The notes below the pieces were generated by a model, which saw only the letters and a program-made list of their open reading frames with translations, was not told where the DNA came from and did no database searches. A program made the translations under genes and the position numbers. A stretch of DNA of 64,000 bases from an uncultured Roseicyclus sp. (GTDB taxonomy: Bacteria; Pseudomonadota; Alphaproteobacteria; Rhodobacterales; Rhodobacteraceae), in assembly GCA_937139335.1 (NCBI GenBank), contig CAKZPN010000076.1:62001-126000 (forward strand). The letters are read 5' to 3'. Shown here one piece after another: positions 8,614 through 17,523 of the stretch (its first letter is position 1; each line of letters starts with the position of its first letter).

Positions 8614-11580
8614 ATGGGATTCGCGGAACTCTCCATCACCTCCAACTTCACCTTCCTCACCGGCGGCTCGCACCCCGAGGAGTATGCCCGCCGTGCCGCC
8701 CTGCTGGGCCTGCCCGCGCTGGCCATCGCCGACGTGAACTCCGTCTCGGGCGTGGTGCGGGCCTGGTCCGAACTCAGAAAGATCGGCGAGGAGATCGCCG
8801 ATGCGCAGGCCGCCCGCGCCGATCCGGTCGGCCCGCCCAAGCCCGCGCATCTGCCCGCCCCGCCGCGCGCGCCCATCGACCATTTGCCCCGGCTTCTGCC
8901 CGCCGCCTGTCTCGTGCTGACCGACGGCATGACCCTCACCGCCTTGCCGCGCGACCGGACCGGCTGGGGCAACCTCTGTCGCATCCTGTCAACCGGGCGG
9001 CTGCGCGCGGTGAAGGGCGACTGCCAGTTGACGCTCGACGACATCCTCGGCTTTCCCGACGGACTGGAACTGCTCCTGCACGCGCCAGACCGCCCGTCGG
9101 ACACGTGGCGCCGCAATGCGGAGGCGCTGATCCGCCGCCTCAAGCCGCAGCTGCACCTGCTGGTCGCGCCAAGCTATGACGGCCAGGATGCCGCCCGCAT
9201 CGCCCGCGCCGCGCGGCTGGCGCGAAGCCTTGGCCTCTGCCCCGTCGCCTCGGCCCGGCCGATCATGCATCACGGCAGCCGCCGCCGGCTGACCGACATG
9301 CTGACCTGCATCCGCGAGGGCATCCGCATCGAGGATCTGGGCACCGCCGCGCAGGCCAATGCCGAACAGCGGCTGCGCGGCGAGGCCGAGATGCGGCGGA
9401 TCTTTCGCGGACATGAAGACGCCGTCGACCGCGCGGGCGAGATTGCGGCGCGGCTGGCCTTCGACATCCGCAGCCTGCGCTACGAATACCCCTCGGAAAT
9501 CGCAGAGGGCGAAACCGCCGCCGACCGGCTGAAGCGGCTGGCGCAGGCGGGGCTCGACTGGCGCTATCCGCAGGGCATCCCTGACCACGCGCAGGCGCAG
9601 ATGGCCCACGAGTTGCGCCTGATCGCCAAGCTCGGCTACGAGCCCTATTTCCTGACCGTCCACGACATCGTGGCCTTCGCGCGGTCGCGCGGCATCCTGT
9701 GCCAGGGGCGCGGGTCGGCGGCGAACTCGATCACCTGCTACGCGCTGGGCGTCACCTCGGTCAGCCCCGAGATCGGGACCATGGTGTTCGAGCGCTTCGT
9801 CTCCGAAGCGCGGGGCGAGCCGCCCGACATCGACGTGGATTTCGAGCATGAACGCCGCGAGGAGGTGATCCAGCACATCTACGAGCGTTACGGCCGTCAC
9901 CGCGCGGGGCTCTGCGCCACCGTCATCCACTACCGCGGCAAGCGCGCGGTGCGCGAGGTGGGCAAGGCCATGGGGTTGAGCGAGGACGTGCTGTCGGCGC
10001 TCTCCTCGCAGATCTGGGGGTCGTGGTCGAAAACCGGGCCCGAGGTGGCGCGGCTGCGCGAGATCGGCCTCGACCCCGACAGCCCGCGCCTGAAGCAGAC
10101 GATGCAGCTGATCGACGAGATCATCGGCTTTCCCCGCCACCTCAGCCAGCATGTCGGCGGCTTCGTCATCACCGAGGGGCGGCTGGACGAGCTGGTGCCG
10201 ATCGAGAACGCCACGATGGCGGATCGCACCGTCATCTGCTGGGACAAGGATGACATCGACGCGCTCGGCATCCTCAAGGTCGACGTGCTGGCGCTGGGGA
10301 TGCTGTCGTGCATCCGCAAGGCCTTCGGCCTGCTGAAACAGCACCACCAGGCCGATTACACGCTGGCCACGCTGCCGCCCGAGGATACCGCCGTCTACGA
10401 CATGCTGTGCAAGTCCGACAGCCTGGGCGTGTTCCAGGTGGAAAGCCGCGCGCAGATGAATTTCCTGCCGCGGATGCGCCCGCGCTGTTTCTACGACCTC
10501 GTGATCCAGGTCGCGATCATCCGTCCCGGCCCGATCCAGGGCGACATGGTGCACCCGTTCATCCGTCGCAGGAACGGCGAGGAGGCGGTGAGCTTCCCCT
10601 CCGACGCGCTTGGCCGCGTGCTGGGCAAGACGCTGGGCGTGCCGCTGTTCCAGGAACAGGCGATGCAGATCGCCATCACCGGCGCGGGCTTCACGCCGGA
10701 AGAGGCCGACAGGCTGCGCCGCGCGCTCGCCACCTTCAAGAAACACGGCAACGTGTCGGAGTTCCGCACCCGGTTCCTGCGCGGCATGCGCGCCAACGGC
10801 TACGACGACACCTTTGCCGAGCGCTGCTTTTCGCAGATCGAAGGTTTCGGAAGCTACGGTTTTCCCGAAAGCCACGCCGCCAGTTTCGCGCTGCTGGTCT
10901 ATGCGTCGAGCTGGCTGAAATGCCACCACCCCGGCATCTTCGCCTGCGCGCTGCTGAATTCGCAGCCGATGGGCTTCTACGCCCCGGCCCAGATTGTGCG
11001 CGACGCCCGCGAACACGGGGTGGAGGTGCGGCCGGTCTGCATCAACCGCTCGCGCTGGGACAGCGTGATGGAGCGGACGGAGACCGGCGCACTGGCGCTG
11101 CGGCTGGGCTTCCGCCAGATCAAGGCGATGCGCGAGGAGGAGGCCGACTGGCTCACCGCCGCGCGCGGCAACGGCTACACCGCGGTCGCCGATGTCTGGC
11201 GCCGCGCCGGGCTGGAGGCCAAGACGCTGACCATCCTGGCCGAGGCGGATGCCTTTGCCAGCTTGGGCATCGCCCGCCGCGACGCGCTCTGGGCCGCGCG
11301 CGCACTGGTGCCGAAGAAGGAGCTGCCGCTGTTCTCGGGCGATCTCGATGGCGAGGGCATCGTGGAGCCGGAGGTGCACCTGCCGCAGATGACCGAGGGC
11401 GAGGCGGTGGTGGAGGATTACGTCGCGATGCGCCTGACGCTGAGGACGCACCCGGTGGCGTTGATCCGCGACCGGTTGAGTCCGGGGATCGACCCGCGGC
11501 TGCTGGCGGGCGCCCTCACATCCCGTATTTCTCTGGCGCCTCTCCAACCTTTTTCATCACCCGAACCAGTTCCTGACTGA
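8614..11580 (+). CDS. dnaE2: Error-prone DNA polymerase DnaE2 (ImuC), C-terminally truncated
   Basis: A DnaE-type polymerase of the DnaE2/ImuC branch, which performs mutagenic translesion synthesis with ImuB after DNA damage. The start MGFAELSITSNFTFLTGGSHPEEY matches the family N-terminus (PHP domain). The polymerase active-site aspartates lie in PPDIDVDFEHERR, and VQVAIIRPGPIQGDMVHPF and GFPESHAASFALLVY are family signatures. The frame stops being DnaE2-like after LRTHPVALIRDRL and LLAG. The C-terminal OB-fold that normally follows (pattern GRRV.VAG.VL.RQRPGTA) is absent, and the last 22 codons read antisense through the end of pip. About 988 residues remain against roughly 1,050-1,150 usually. 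No imuA or imuB lies beside it. Start ATG 8614 is preferred; GTG 8596 lies inside the LexA-like box. Activity is uncertain. Confidence 0.88.
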   Translation: MGFAELSITSNFTFLTGGSHPEEYARRAALLGLPALAIADVNSVSGVVRAWSELRKIGEEIADAQAARADPVGPPKPAHLPAPPRAPIDHLPRLLPAACLVLTDGMTLTALPRDRTGWGNLCRILSTGRLRAVKGDCQLTLDDILGFPDGLELLLHAPDRPSDTWRRNAEALIRRLKPQLHLLVAPSYDGQDAARIARAARLARSLGLCPVASARPIMHHGSRRRLTDMLTCIREGIRIEDLGTAAQANAEQRLRGEAEMRRIFRGHEDAVDRAGEIAARLAFDIRSLRYEYPSEIAEGETAADRLKRLAQAGLDWRYPQGIPDHAQAQMAHELRLIAKLGYEPYFLTVHDIVAFARSRGILCQGRGSAANSITCYALGVTSVSPEIGTMVFERFVSEARGEPPDIDVDFEHERREEVIQHIYERYGRHRAGLCATVIHYRGKRAVREVGKAMGLSEDVLSALSSQIWGSWSKTGPEVARLREIGLDPDSPRLKQTMQLIDEIIGFPRHLSQHVGGFVITEGRLDELVPIENATMADRTVICWDKDDIDALGILKVDVLALGMLSCIRKAFGLLKQHHQADYTLATLPPEDTAVYDMLCKSDSLGVFQVESRAQMNFLPRMRPRCFYDLVIQVAIIRPGPIQGDMVHPFIRRRNGEEAVSFPSDALGRVLGKTLGVPLFQEQAMQIAITGAGFTPEEADRLRRALATFKKHGNVSEFRTRFLRGMRANGYDDTFAERCFSQIEGFGSYGFPESHAASFALLVYASSWLKCHHPGIFACALLNSQPMGFYAPAQIVRDAREHGVEVRPVCINRSRWDSVMERTETGALALRLGFRQIKAMREEEADWLTAARGNGYTAVADVWRRAGLEAKTLTILAEADAFASLGIARRDALWAARALVPKKELPLFSGDLDGEGIVEPEVHLPQMTEGEAVVEDYVAMRLTLRTHPVALIRDRLSPGIDPRLLAGALTSRISLAPLQPFSSPEPVPD

Positions 11581-12505
11581 TGCCGGGTTCCGACAGGGCG
11601 TGGCCGGCCGCCTTGATCATGTGCAGCCGTCCGGCGGGCCAGCCGGCCAGCAGGCTATGGGCCGACTGGGGCGGGCAGATCATGTCGTAGCGCCCCTGAA
11701 CGATGGTGCCGGGCACCTGCGCGATCCGGTAGAGGTCGCGCAGGATCTGGCCGTCTTCCTCCAGAAAACCCTTGTTCATGAAATAGTGGTTTTCCAGCCG
11801 CGCGAAGGCCCGCGCGTATTCCGCCGGGCTTTCACCGCCGCCGCCGTCGCTGTCCATCGAGGCCAGCGCGTTTTCCCAGGCGGCCCATGCGCGGGCGAAC
11901 CGCGTCTCCACCATCAGGTCGCCCGAGAACAGGCGCCGGTTGTAGGCCGCGATGAGGTCGCCGCGCTCCTCCTCCGGGACGAGGGCGCAGAACCGCGCCC
12001 ACTGGTCCGGCCAGAATTGCCCGGCGCCACCGCCGTAGAACCATTGCAGCTCCCGCTCCATCGACAGGAACACGCCGCGCAGCGCCAGGTAGGCGACCCG
12101 GTCGGGGTGCGCCTGCGCGTAGATCAGGCCCAGCGTCGCGCCCCAGCTGCCGCCGAAAACCGCCCAGCGCTCCACCCCCAGTGTCGTGCGGATCCGCTCG
12201 ATATCCGCAACCAGATGCCAGGTGGTGTTGTGGCGCACGCTCGCATGCGGCCGCGACCGTCCGCAGCCGCGCTGGTCGAACAGGATGATCCGCCAGTGCG
12301 CCGGATCGAAATAGCGCCGCATCGCCGGGCTGCAGCCCCCACCGGGCCCGCCATGCAGCACCACGACGGGCGCGCCGGCGGGGTTGCCGCATTGCTCGAT
12401 GTAGATGTGATGCCCGTCGCCCACGTCCAGCATCCGCTGATCAAAAGGGTCGATCGGCGGGAACAGGTGCGCCACTGCGCGCTTTTGGCCGGAGAACTTG
12501 TCCAT
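11516..12505 (-). CDS. pip: Proline iminopeptidase
   Basis: An alpha/beta hydrolase of peptidase family S33 that removes N-terminal proline from peptides in the cytoplasm. The oxyanion segment HGGPGGGCSP, the nucleophile elbow GGSWG (Ser120), the acid in QGRYDMICPP and the final His in KAAGHALSEPG are all present. The 329-residue length from ATG 12505 is normal (MDKFSGQKRAV ... LFPPIDPF). The gene is convergent with dnaE2 and its complete 3' end overlaps the aberrant dnaE2 tail by 65 bases, so pip itself appears intact. Confidence 0.93.
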   Translation of the reverse strand: MDKFSGQKRAVAHLFPPIDPFDQRMLDVGDGHHIYIEQCGNPAGAPVVVLHGGPGGGCSPAMRRYFDPAHWRIILFDQRGCGRSRPHASVRHNTTWHLVADIERIRTTLGVERWAVFGGSWGATLGLIYAQAHPDRVAYLALRGVFLSMERELQWFYGGGAGQFWPDQWARFCALVPEEERGDLIAAYNRRLFSGDLMVETRFARAWAAWENALASMDSDGGGGESPAEYARAFARLENHYFMNKGFLEEDGQILRDLYRIAQVPGTIVQGRYDMICPPQSAHSLLAGWPAGRLHMIKAAGHALSEPGISQELVRVMKKVGEAPEKYGM

Positions 12506-12574
12506 GCCGATCCTATATAGACGAGGTGACGCGGTCCGCACGGATCAAACTGACAGAATGCGAGGGAATATTCC

Positions 12575-13321
12575 ATGGGAGAGGTCACCCAAACCGTCGA
12601 CGCCGGCGAAATCGCCAAGTTCGAGGCGATGGCCGCCGAGTGGTGGGACCCCAATGGCAAGTTCAAGCCGCTGCACATGCTGAACCCGACGCGGCTCGAC
12701 TACATCACCCGCCAGATCGCGGCGGAGTTCGGGCGCGACCTGACCACCGCACGCCCCTTCGAGGGGCTGCGCCTGCTCGACATCGGCTGCGGCGGCGGGC
12801 TGCTGAGCGAGCCGATGGCCCGGCTGGGCGCCGAGGTCGTGGGCGCCGATGCCGCGCCGCGCAACATCCCGGTGGCGCAGATCCACGCCGAACAATCGGG
12901 CCTTGCCATCGACTACCGCTGCACGACGGCCGAGGCGCTGGCCGAAGCGGGCGAACAGTTCGACGTGGTGCTGAACATGGAGGTGGTCGAACACGTGGCC
13001 GACCCGCAGGGCTACCTGACCGCCTGCCAGCAGCTTCTGAAACCCGGCGGGCTGATGATCTGCTCGACCCTCAACCGCAACCCGCAAAGCTTCGTGATGG
13101 CGATCCTTGGGGCGGAATACATCATGCGCTGGCTGCCCAAGGGCACGCATGAATGGTCGAAGTTCATCACCCCCGACGAGCTCTACGAGATGATCCGCAA
13201 AGCGGGGCTCGACCCCGTCGACCGCAAGGGGTTTTCCTTCAACAAGCTCACCTGGGCCTGGTCGATCTCGGACCGCGACCTGGCGGTGAACTACGTCACC
13301 GCCTCGGTGAAGCGCGCCTAG
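12575..13321 (+). CDS. ubiG: Ubiquinone biosynthesis O-methyltransferase
   Basis: UbiG carries out both O-methylations of the ubiquinone ring using S-adenosylmethionine. The SAM motif [20 protein letters not shown] (about residues 67-86) is complete, followed by [11 protein letters not shown] and the [11 protein letters not shown] segment. [18 protein letters not shown] at the N-terminus is diagnostic of UbiG. Length 248 is normal. It is divergent from pip, with only about 70 bases between the starts, and its stop codon overlaps that of the convergent MarR gene by four bases. Confidence 0.95.
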   Translation: MGEVTQTVDAGEIAKFEAMAAEWWDPNGKFKPLHMLNPTRLDYITRQIAAEFGRDLTTARPFEGLRLLDIGCGGGLLSEPMARLGAEVVGADAAPRNIPVAQIHAEQSGLAIDYRCTTAEALAEAGEQFDVVLNMEVVEHVADPQGYLTACQQLLKPGGLMICSTLNRNPQSFVMAILGAEYIMRWLPKGTHEWSKFITPDELYEMIRKAGLDPVDRKGFSFNKLTWAWSISDRDLAVNYVTASVKRA

Positions 13322-13761
13322 CCGTCTTCCTCCAGCCGGCGCCGCATCTCGCGGATGACCGGCAGAGCCTGGCGCACGCGGTCCGGTCCGATCTCGCGCA
13401 CGGTCTCGGACAGGATCGGCGCGATGGCCGACAGCGCCGCCTCCCGCGCGCGGCGCCCGGCAGGGCTGATCGACACCATCTTGCGCCGCGCATCGTCCCA
13501 GTCGGGGCGGATGTGGATGTAACCCGCCCATTGCAGCCGGTTCAGCGTGTTGGTCATCGCGCCCCGCGTGACGTGGAACACACGCGCCAGTTGTGCCGGC
13601 GATTTCTCCTCGCTCGACGCGACAAGGTGGTTCAGCACCGAGAAATGGCTCAGCTCCATCCCCTTCGGCAGGGCACGGCTCAGCCGGTTCCGGGCCAACT
13701 GGTCGGCCATGAACATTTCGCTGAAGAGCGCGATGGACAGGGGATCGTCAGGGGATGCCAT
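13318..13761 (-). CDS. MarR family transcriptional regulator
   Basis: A 147-residue winged-helix protein. The DNA-binding region is visible as [20 protein letters not shown] followed by the wing [18 protein letters not shown], with flanking helices for dimerisation. MarR proteins usually repress nearby or own genes and respond to small aromatic ligands. Here the neighbours are ubiG (convergent) and grxC (upstream on the same strand, 58 bases away), so no target can be named. ATG 13761 is chosen because the longer frame upstream is antisense-like. Confidence 0.87.
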   Translation of the reverse strand: MASPDDPLSIALFSEMFMADQLARNRLSRALPKGMELSHFSVLNHLVASSEEKSPAQLARVFHVTRGAMTNTLNRLQWAGYIHIRPDWDDARRKMVSISPAGRRAREAALSAIAPILSETVREIGPDRVRQALPVIREMRRRLEEDG

Positions 13762-13819
13762 CCGCGCAGTAGGCCATTCCCGATGCCGTCGTGGCAAGGG
13801 GCAAGGGGTCGCAAGCCGT

Positions 13820-14080
13820 TCAGCTTGCGGCCAAAAGCGGGTCCAGCTTGCCGTTGCGGTCCATCGCGGCCATGTCGTCGTAGCCGCCCACATGCGTCTC
13901 GCCGATGAAGATCTGCGGCACCGTGTGGCGGCCATTCGCGCGGCCCATCATCTCCTGCCGCTTGGCGGGGTCGCGGGCGACGTCGTATTCGACGTAGGAC
14001 ACGCCCTTGTCGGCCAGCAGCCGCTTTGCGGCGTGGCAGTATCCGCACAGCGGCGAGGTGTAGATTTCGATATTCGGCAT
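13820..14080 (-). CDS. grxC: Glutaredoxin 3
   Basis: An 86-residue thiol-disulfide oxidoreductase that uses glutathione. The active site is LCGYCHAAKRLL, with the CxxC at about residues 12-15. The cis-proline segment HTVPQIFIG and GGYDDMAAMDRNGKL, which bind glutathione, are present. The length and sequence fit bacterial Grx3. It lies 38 bases downstream of comF on the same strand; the comF-grxC order recurs in related bacteria. Confidence 0.95.
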   Translation of the reverse strand: MPNIEIYTSPLCGYCHAAKRLLADKGVSYVEYDVARDPAKRQEMMGRANGRHTVPQIFIGETHVGGYDDMAAMDRNGKLDPLLAAS

Positions 14081-14118
14081 CGCGGCGCGTCCTCTTCCAT
14101 CAGGCCAGTCGCGATCAT

Positions 14119-14844
14119 CTAGGTATCGCGGGCGACGCGCGCCAGTGCGATCACAAAAACCTGTTGCGCCCCCGCTGCATGGCAGGCCTGCGCCGCCGAC
14201 GAAAACGTCGCGCCCGAGGTCATCACGTCATCGACCAGCACGATGGTGCGGCCCGTGATCTGCCCGGCCCGGCGCGAGTTCACCCGGATGGCGCTGTCGA
14301 GGTTGCGAAACCGCGCCTCGCGGTCCCGCCCCTCCTGGGTCTTGGTGTTTCGCGCGCGGATCAAGGCATCGGGCGACCAGTCGCGCCCGCTGGCCACCGC
14401 CAGCGCGCGGGCCAGCAAGGCGGCCTGGTTGAACCGCCGCTCTGCCAGCCGCCGCCAGTGCAGAGGAACCGGCACGATCAGCGAATTTCCGGTCAGGATC
14501 TCTGCCCCTGCCCGTGCCATCCACGGCCCAGCCGCGCGCGCGATCTCGGCCCGGTCGCCGTATTTCAGGCCCAGCACCAGCCTGCGCCCGTTGCCGGCAT
14601 AGTGCAGAACGGCGCGGCCTTTCGTCCACGGCCGGGCAATGCCGTGACACTCCTCGCAGATCAGCGGACCATCCCCCGCGCTCTGCCCCGGCAGGCCCAC
14701 GCCGCACAGATCGCAGGCCGCGCCGAGGATGAAGGGCGTTTCGCCCCAGCAGGCACCGCAGATGGCGAAATCCGTCTCGACGCGCGCGCCGCAGCACAGG
14801 CATTCGGGCGGAAATACCGCATGCAGCAGCGTTTGCATTCTCAT
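14119..14844 (-). CDS. comF: ComF family phosphoribosyltransferase-like protein
   Basis: The 241-residue protein has an N-terminal zinc-finger region with CxxC pairs (CLCCGA, CGAC, CDLCG, CEEC) and a C-terminal type I phosphoribosyltransferase fold with the PRPP loop VLVDDVMTSGAT. PLHWRRLAERRFNQA is characteristic of ComF. In naturally competent bacteria ComF helps DNA uptake at the inner membrane; here no other competence gene lies nearby, so that role is only possible. It is divergent from the methyltransferase gene at 14891, with 46 bases between starts. Confidence 0.9.
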   Translation of the reverse strand: MRMQTLLHAVFPPECLCCGARVETDFAICGACWGETPFILGAACDLCGVGLPGQSAGDGPLICEECHGIARPWTKGRAVLHYAGNGRRLVLGLKYGDRAEIARAAGPWMARAGAEILTGNSLIVPVPLHWRRLAERRFNQAALLARALAVASGRDWSPDALIRARNTKTQEGRDREARFRNLDSAIRVNSRRAGQITGRTIVLVDDVMTSGATFSSAAQACHAAGAQQVFVIALARVARDT

Positions 14845-14890
14845 CGCGTCCCCCTAAGTAGCCCAGCAACGGATTCCAGGACTTGCACCG

Positions 14891-15769
14891 GTGACCCAGA
14901 CCCGCCCACAGCCCCGCCTTGCGGACCCCACCCGCCTTGCACGGGCGCGGGCGCGGGCCGATCTGGACGCTGCGGGCTTCCTGCATGACGAAGCCAGGGC
15001 CGAGCTTCAGGAAAGACTGATCGACGTTAACAGAACGTTTACGGCGCCCGCGCTGGTGACGGCCTTTCCCGATACCTGGGCAGACTTCCTGCCCGGCGCG
15101 CGGATCGTGGCGCCGCATGACACGCTGGGCCTGACCGAAGGCGCGCATGACCTCGTGGTTCACGCCATGGCGCTGCACTGGGCCGACGACCCGGTGGGCC
15201 AGATCGTGCAATGCCGCCGCGCGCTGCAGCCCGACGGGCTGTTCCTGTCGGTCGCCTTCGGCGGCGAAACCTTGACGGAACTGCGCCAGGCGCTTGCGCA
15301 GGCCGAGACCGAGACTCTGGGCGGGCTCAGCCCGCGCGTCGCCCCGATGGCAGAGATCCGCGACATGGGTGCGCTGCTCCAGCGTGCGGGTCTGGCCCTG
15401 CCCGTCGCCGACCGGCTGCTGAAGACCGTCACCTACGCCGACGCCTTCGCGCTCATGGCAGACCTGCGCGCGATGGGCGAGACCAACGCGCTGGCCGACC
15501 GGCACCGCACACCGGCGACGCGGGCCCTGTTCCTGCGCATGGCCGAGATCTACGCCGCCCGCTTCCCGGCTGCGAATGACCCGTCCCGCATCCGCGCCAC
15601 GTTCGAGATGATCTTCCTCTCGGCCTGGGCACCGCATTCCGACCAGCCCAAACCGCTCCGCCCCGGCACCGCCAAGGCGCGTCTTGCCGACGCATTGGGG
15701 ACATCGGAGTTTGACGCGACCGTCCCTCCGATCCTAAACCCGTCCGACGATCGAGGCCGCAAAAGATGA
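14891..15769 (+). CDS. Methyltransferase-like protein of NDUFAF5/BioC-related type
   Basis: The 292-residue product resembles alphaproteobacterial proteins annotated as SAM-dependent methyltransferases and related to mitochondrial complex I assembly factor NDUFAF5. The segment HDLVVHAMALHWADDPVGQI, then RRALQPDGLFLSVAFGGETL, is diagnostic. The usual glycine-rich SAM motif I is not apparent near residues 50-70 (ALVTAFPDTWADFLPGARIV), so catalytic activity is uncertain. The start is GTG 14891, and the stop overlaps the hemH start in ATGA, implying coupled translation. Function in this bacterium is not established. Confidence 0.8.
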   Translation: MTQTRPQPRLADPTRLARARARADLDAAGFLHDEARAELQERLIDVNRTFTAPALVTAFPDTWADFLPGARIVAPHDTLGLTEGAHDLVVHAMALHWADDPVGQIVQCRRALQPDGLFLSVAFGGETLTELRQALAQAETETLGGLSPRVAPMAEIRDMGALLQRAGLALPVADRLLKTVTYADAFALMADLRAMGETNALADRHRTPATRALFLRMAEIYAARFPAANDPSRIRATFEMIFLSAWAPHSDQPKPLRPGTAKARLADALGTSEFDATVPPILNPSDDRGRKR

Positions 15770-16842
15770 ACATGATGCGCGAAACGCCAGCCGACATGCC
15801 AGGCAAGGCCCTTCCCCACGCCCCCGCCGATCACCCGAAGGTGAGCTTCGGCAAGGTCGGCGTGTTGCTGGCCAATCTCGGCACGCCCGACCACTACAGC
15901 TACTGGCCGATGCGCCGCTATCTCAACGAGTTCCTGTCGGACAAGCGCGTCATCGACTACAGCCCCTGGGTCTGGCAACCGCTGCTGCAGCTCGTCATCC
16001 TGACGAAGCGGCCGTTCACGTCCGGCGCGAACTACAAGTCGATCTGGAACGAGGAGCTGAACGAAAGCCCGCTGGCGACCATCACCAAGGCGCAGACCGC
16101 CGAGATGGCCGCGCGGATGGCCGCGCGCTACGGCGACAGCGTGGTGGTCGATTTTTGCATGCGCTACGGCAACCCCTCGACCAAGTCCAAGGTCGACGCG
16201 CTGGTCGCGCAGGGCTGCACCAGGATCCTGTTCTTCCCGCTGTATCCGCAATACGCTGGCGCGACCTCGGCCACGGCCTGCGACCAGTTCTTCCGCAGCC
16301 TCGAGACCATCAAGTGGCAGCCCAGCACCCGCACGGTGGAGCCCTATTTCGAAAACCCGCTCTACATCGACGCGCTCGCGCAATCGGTCGAACGCGCCTA
16401 CGCCGGGCTGGAGAACCGGCCCGACGTGCTGGTGGCCAGCTACCACGGCGTGCCCAAGCGCTACCTGATGGAAGGCGACCCCTACCATTGCCAGTGCCAG
16501 AAAACGACGCGCCTTCTGCGCGAACGGCTGGGCTGGGACAAGACCGAGGTCGTGACGACCTTCCAGAGCCGCTTCGGCCCCGAGGAATGGCTGCAACCCT
16601 ACACCGTGGAAGAGGTCGCGCGCCTGGCCGAGCAAGGCAAGAAACGGATCGCGGTCATCGCGCCCGCCTTTTCAGCCGATTGCATCGAGACCCTCGAGGA
16701 GATCAACGAGGAGATCAAGGACAGCTTCGAGGAGGCCGGCGGCGAGGAATTCACCTACATCCCGTGCCTCAACGACGCCAGCGCCCATATCGATGCGCTG
16801 GCGGCCGTGGTCGAGCAGAACTTGAAGGGTTGGCTGGACTGA
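15766..16842 (+). CDS. hemH: Ferrochelatase
   Basis: HemH inserts ferrous iron into protoporphyrin IX as the last step of haem synthesis. The 358-residue protein has VGVLLANLGTPD near the N-terminus, the metal-site histidine in ASYHGVPKRYL (His227) and the acidic helix in DCIETLEEINEEI. YHCQCQKTTRLL supplies cysteines that could be relevant to an iron-sulfur cluster, although placement differs between families. Its ATG overlaps the stop of the preceding gene. An in-frame ATG six bases later is an alternative start. Confidence 0.96.
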   Translation: MNMMRETPADMPGKALPHAPADHPKVSFGKVGVLLANLGTPDHYSYWPMRRYLNEFLSDKRVIDYSPWVWQPLLQLVILTKRPFTSGANYKSIWNEELNESPLATITKAQTAEMAARMAARYGDSVVVDFCMRYGNPSTKSKVDALVAQGCTRILFFPLYPQYAGATSATACDQFFRSLETIKWQPSTRTVEPYFENPLYIDALAQSVERAYAGLENRPDVLVASYHGVPKRYLMEGDPYHCQCQKTTRLLRERLGWDKTEVVTTFQSRFGPEEWLQPYTVEEVARLAEQGKKRIAVIAPAFSADCIETLEEINEEIKDSFEEAGGEEFTYIPCLNDASAHIDALAAVVEQNLKGWLD

Positions 16843-16846
16843 GCCG

Positions 16847-16993
16847 TCAGGCGGCAGCGGAGGCTGAGGCGGATACCGGCCGGCCGGTGTAGAGCGTTTC
16901 GCCCACCCGGACGCTCACCCAACCGTTGGCAAGACGTTTGACGAAGATGCCCTGCACCGAAACGCAGGTCCCAATGATGATCGTCGTTAGCAC
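16847..16993 (-). CDS. Small conserved-looking protein of 48 residues
   Basis: This short frame begins at GTG 16993 after a G-rich Shine-Dalgarno-like stretch (GGGGGGA, nine bases upstream). The product starts LTTIIIGTCVSVQGIFVKRL, continues with ANGWVSVRVGETLYTGRPV and ends in an Ala/Ser tail. The middle reads like a compact beta-barrel-type fold (alternating Val/hydrophobic residues around NG and VGE turns). I believe similar tiny proteins occur near hemH in related bacteria, but this is from memory. The function is unknown. It ends four bases from the hemH stop, convergent to it. Confidence 0.55.
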   Translation of the reverse strand: MLTTIIIGTCVSVQGIFVKRLANGWVSVRVGETLYTGRPVSASASAAA

Positions 16994-17124
16994 AGGCTGT
17001 CCCCCCGCATGCTGATGACGAGGATCGTACATAAAAAAGTTACAAGCGCACGCAGAAATTGTGCGCATCCGGTCGATTCGCGCTCAAAGTTGCGGCAGAT
17101 CGAGAACATCCTCGGCGCGGCAGG

Positions 17125-17523
17125 TCAGAGCCAGTCGCGCAGAATCGGGATCAGCGGGATGTCCGCCGGCGGCATCGGGTAGTCGCGCAGCTCGGATTTC
17201 CGCGCCCAGGCAAGTGTCTGGCCCTCGCGCGCCTGCGGGATGCCCTCCCATTTGCGGCAGGCATAAAGCGGCATGAGCAGGTGGAAATCATCGTAGCTGT
17301 GGCTCGCGAAGGTCAGCGGCGCGAGGCAGGACGCCCATGTGTCGATGCCCAGCTCTTCCTGCAACTCGCGGATCAGGGCGTGTTCGGGCGTCTCGCCCGG
17401 CTCCACCTTGCCACCCGGAAACTCCCAAAGACCGGCGAGGGCTTTGCCTTCGGGACGCTGCGCCAGAAGCACGCGGCCGTCGCGGTCGATGAGCGCGACG
17501 GCCGAGACCAGCACTGTCTTCAA
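17125..17523 (-). CDS. mutT: 8-oxo-dGTP diphosphatase (MutT-type Nudix)
   Basis: MutT hydrolyses oxidised dGTP and prevents mutation. The 132-residue protein carries a complete Nudix box: GKVEPGETPEHALIRELQEE followed by LGI. LLAQRPEGKALAGLWEFPGG is typical of MutT. The frame begins with TTG at 17523, overlapping the argJ stop as TTGA. No better start is visible, so coupled re-initiation after argJ is likely. The same argJ-mutT order is common in related genomes. Confidence 0.9.
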   Translation of the reverse strand: MKTVLVSAVALIDRDGRVLLAQRPEGKALAGLWEFPGGKVEPGETPEHALIRELQEELGIDTWASCLAPLTFASHSYDDFHLLMPLYACRKWEGIPQAREGQTLAWARKSELRDYPMPPADIPLIPILRDWL

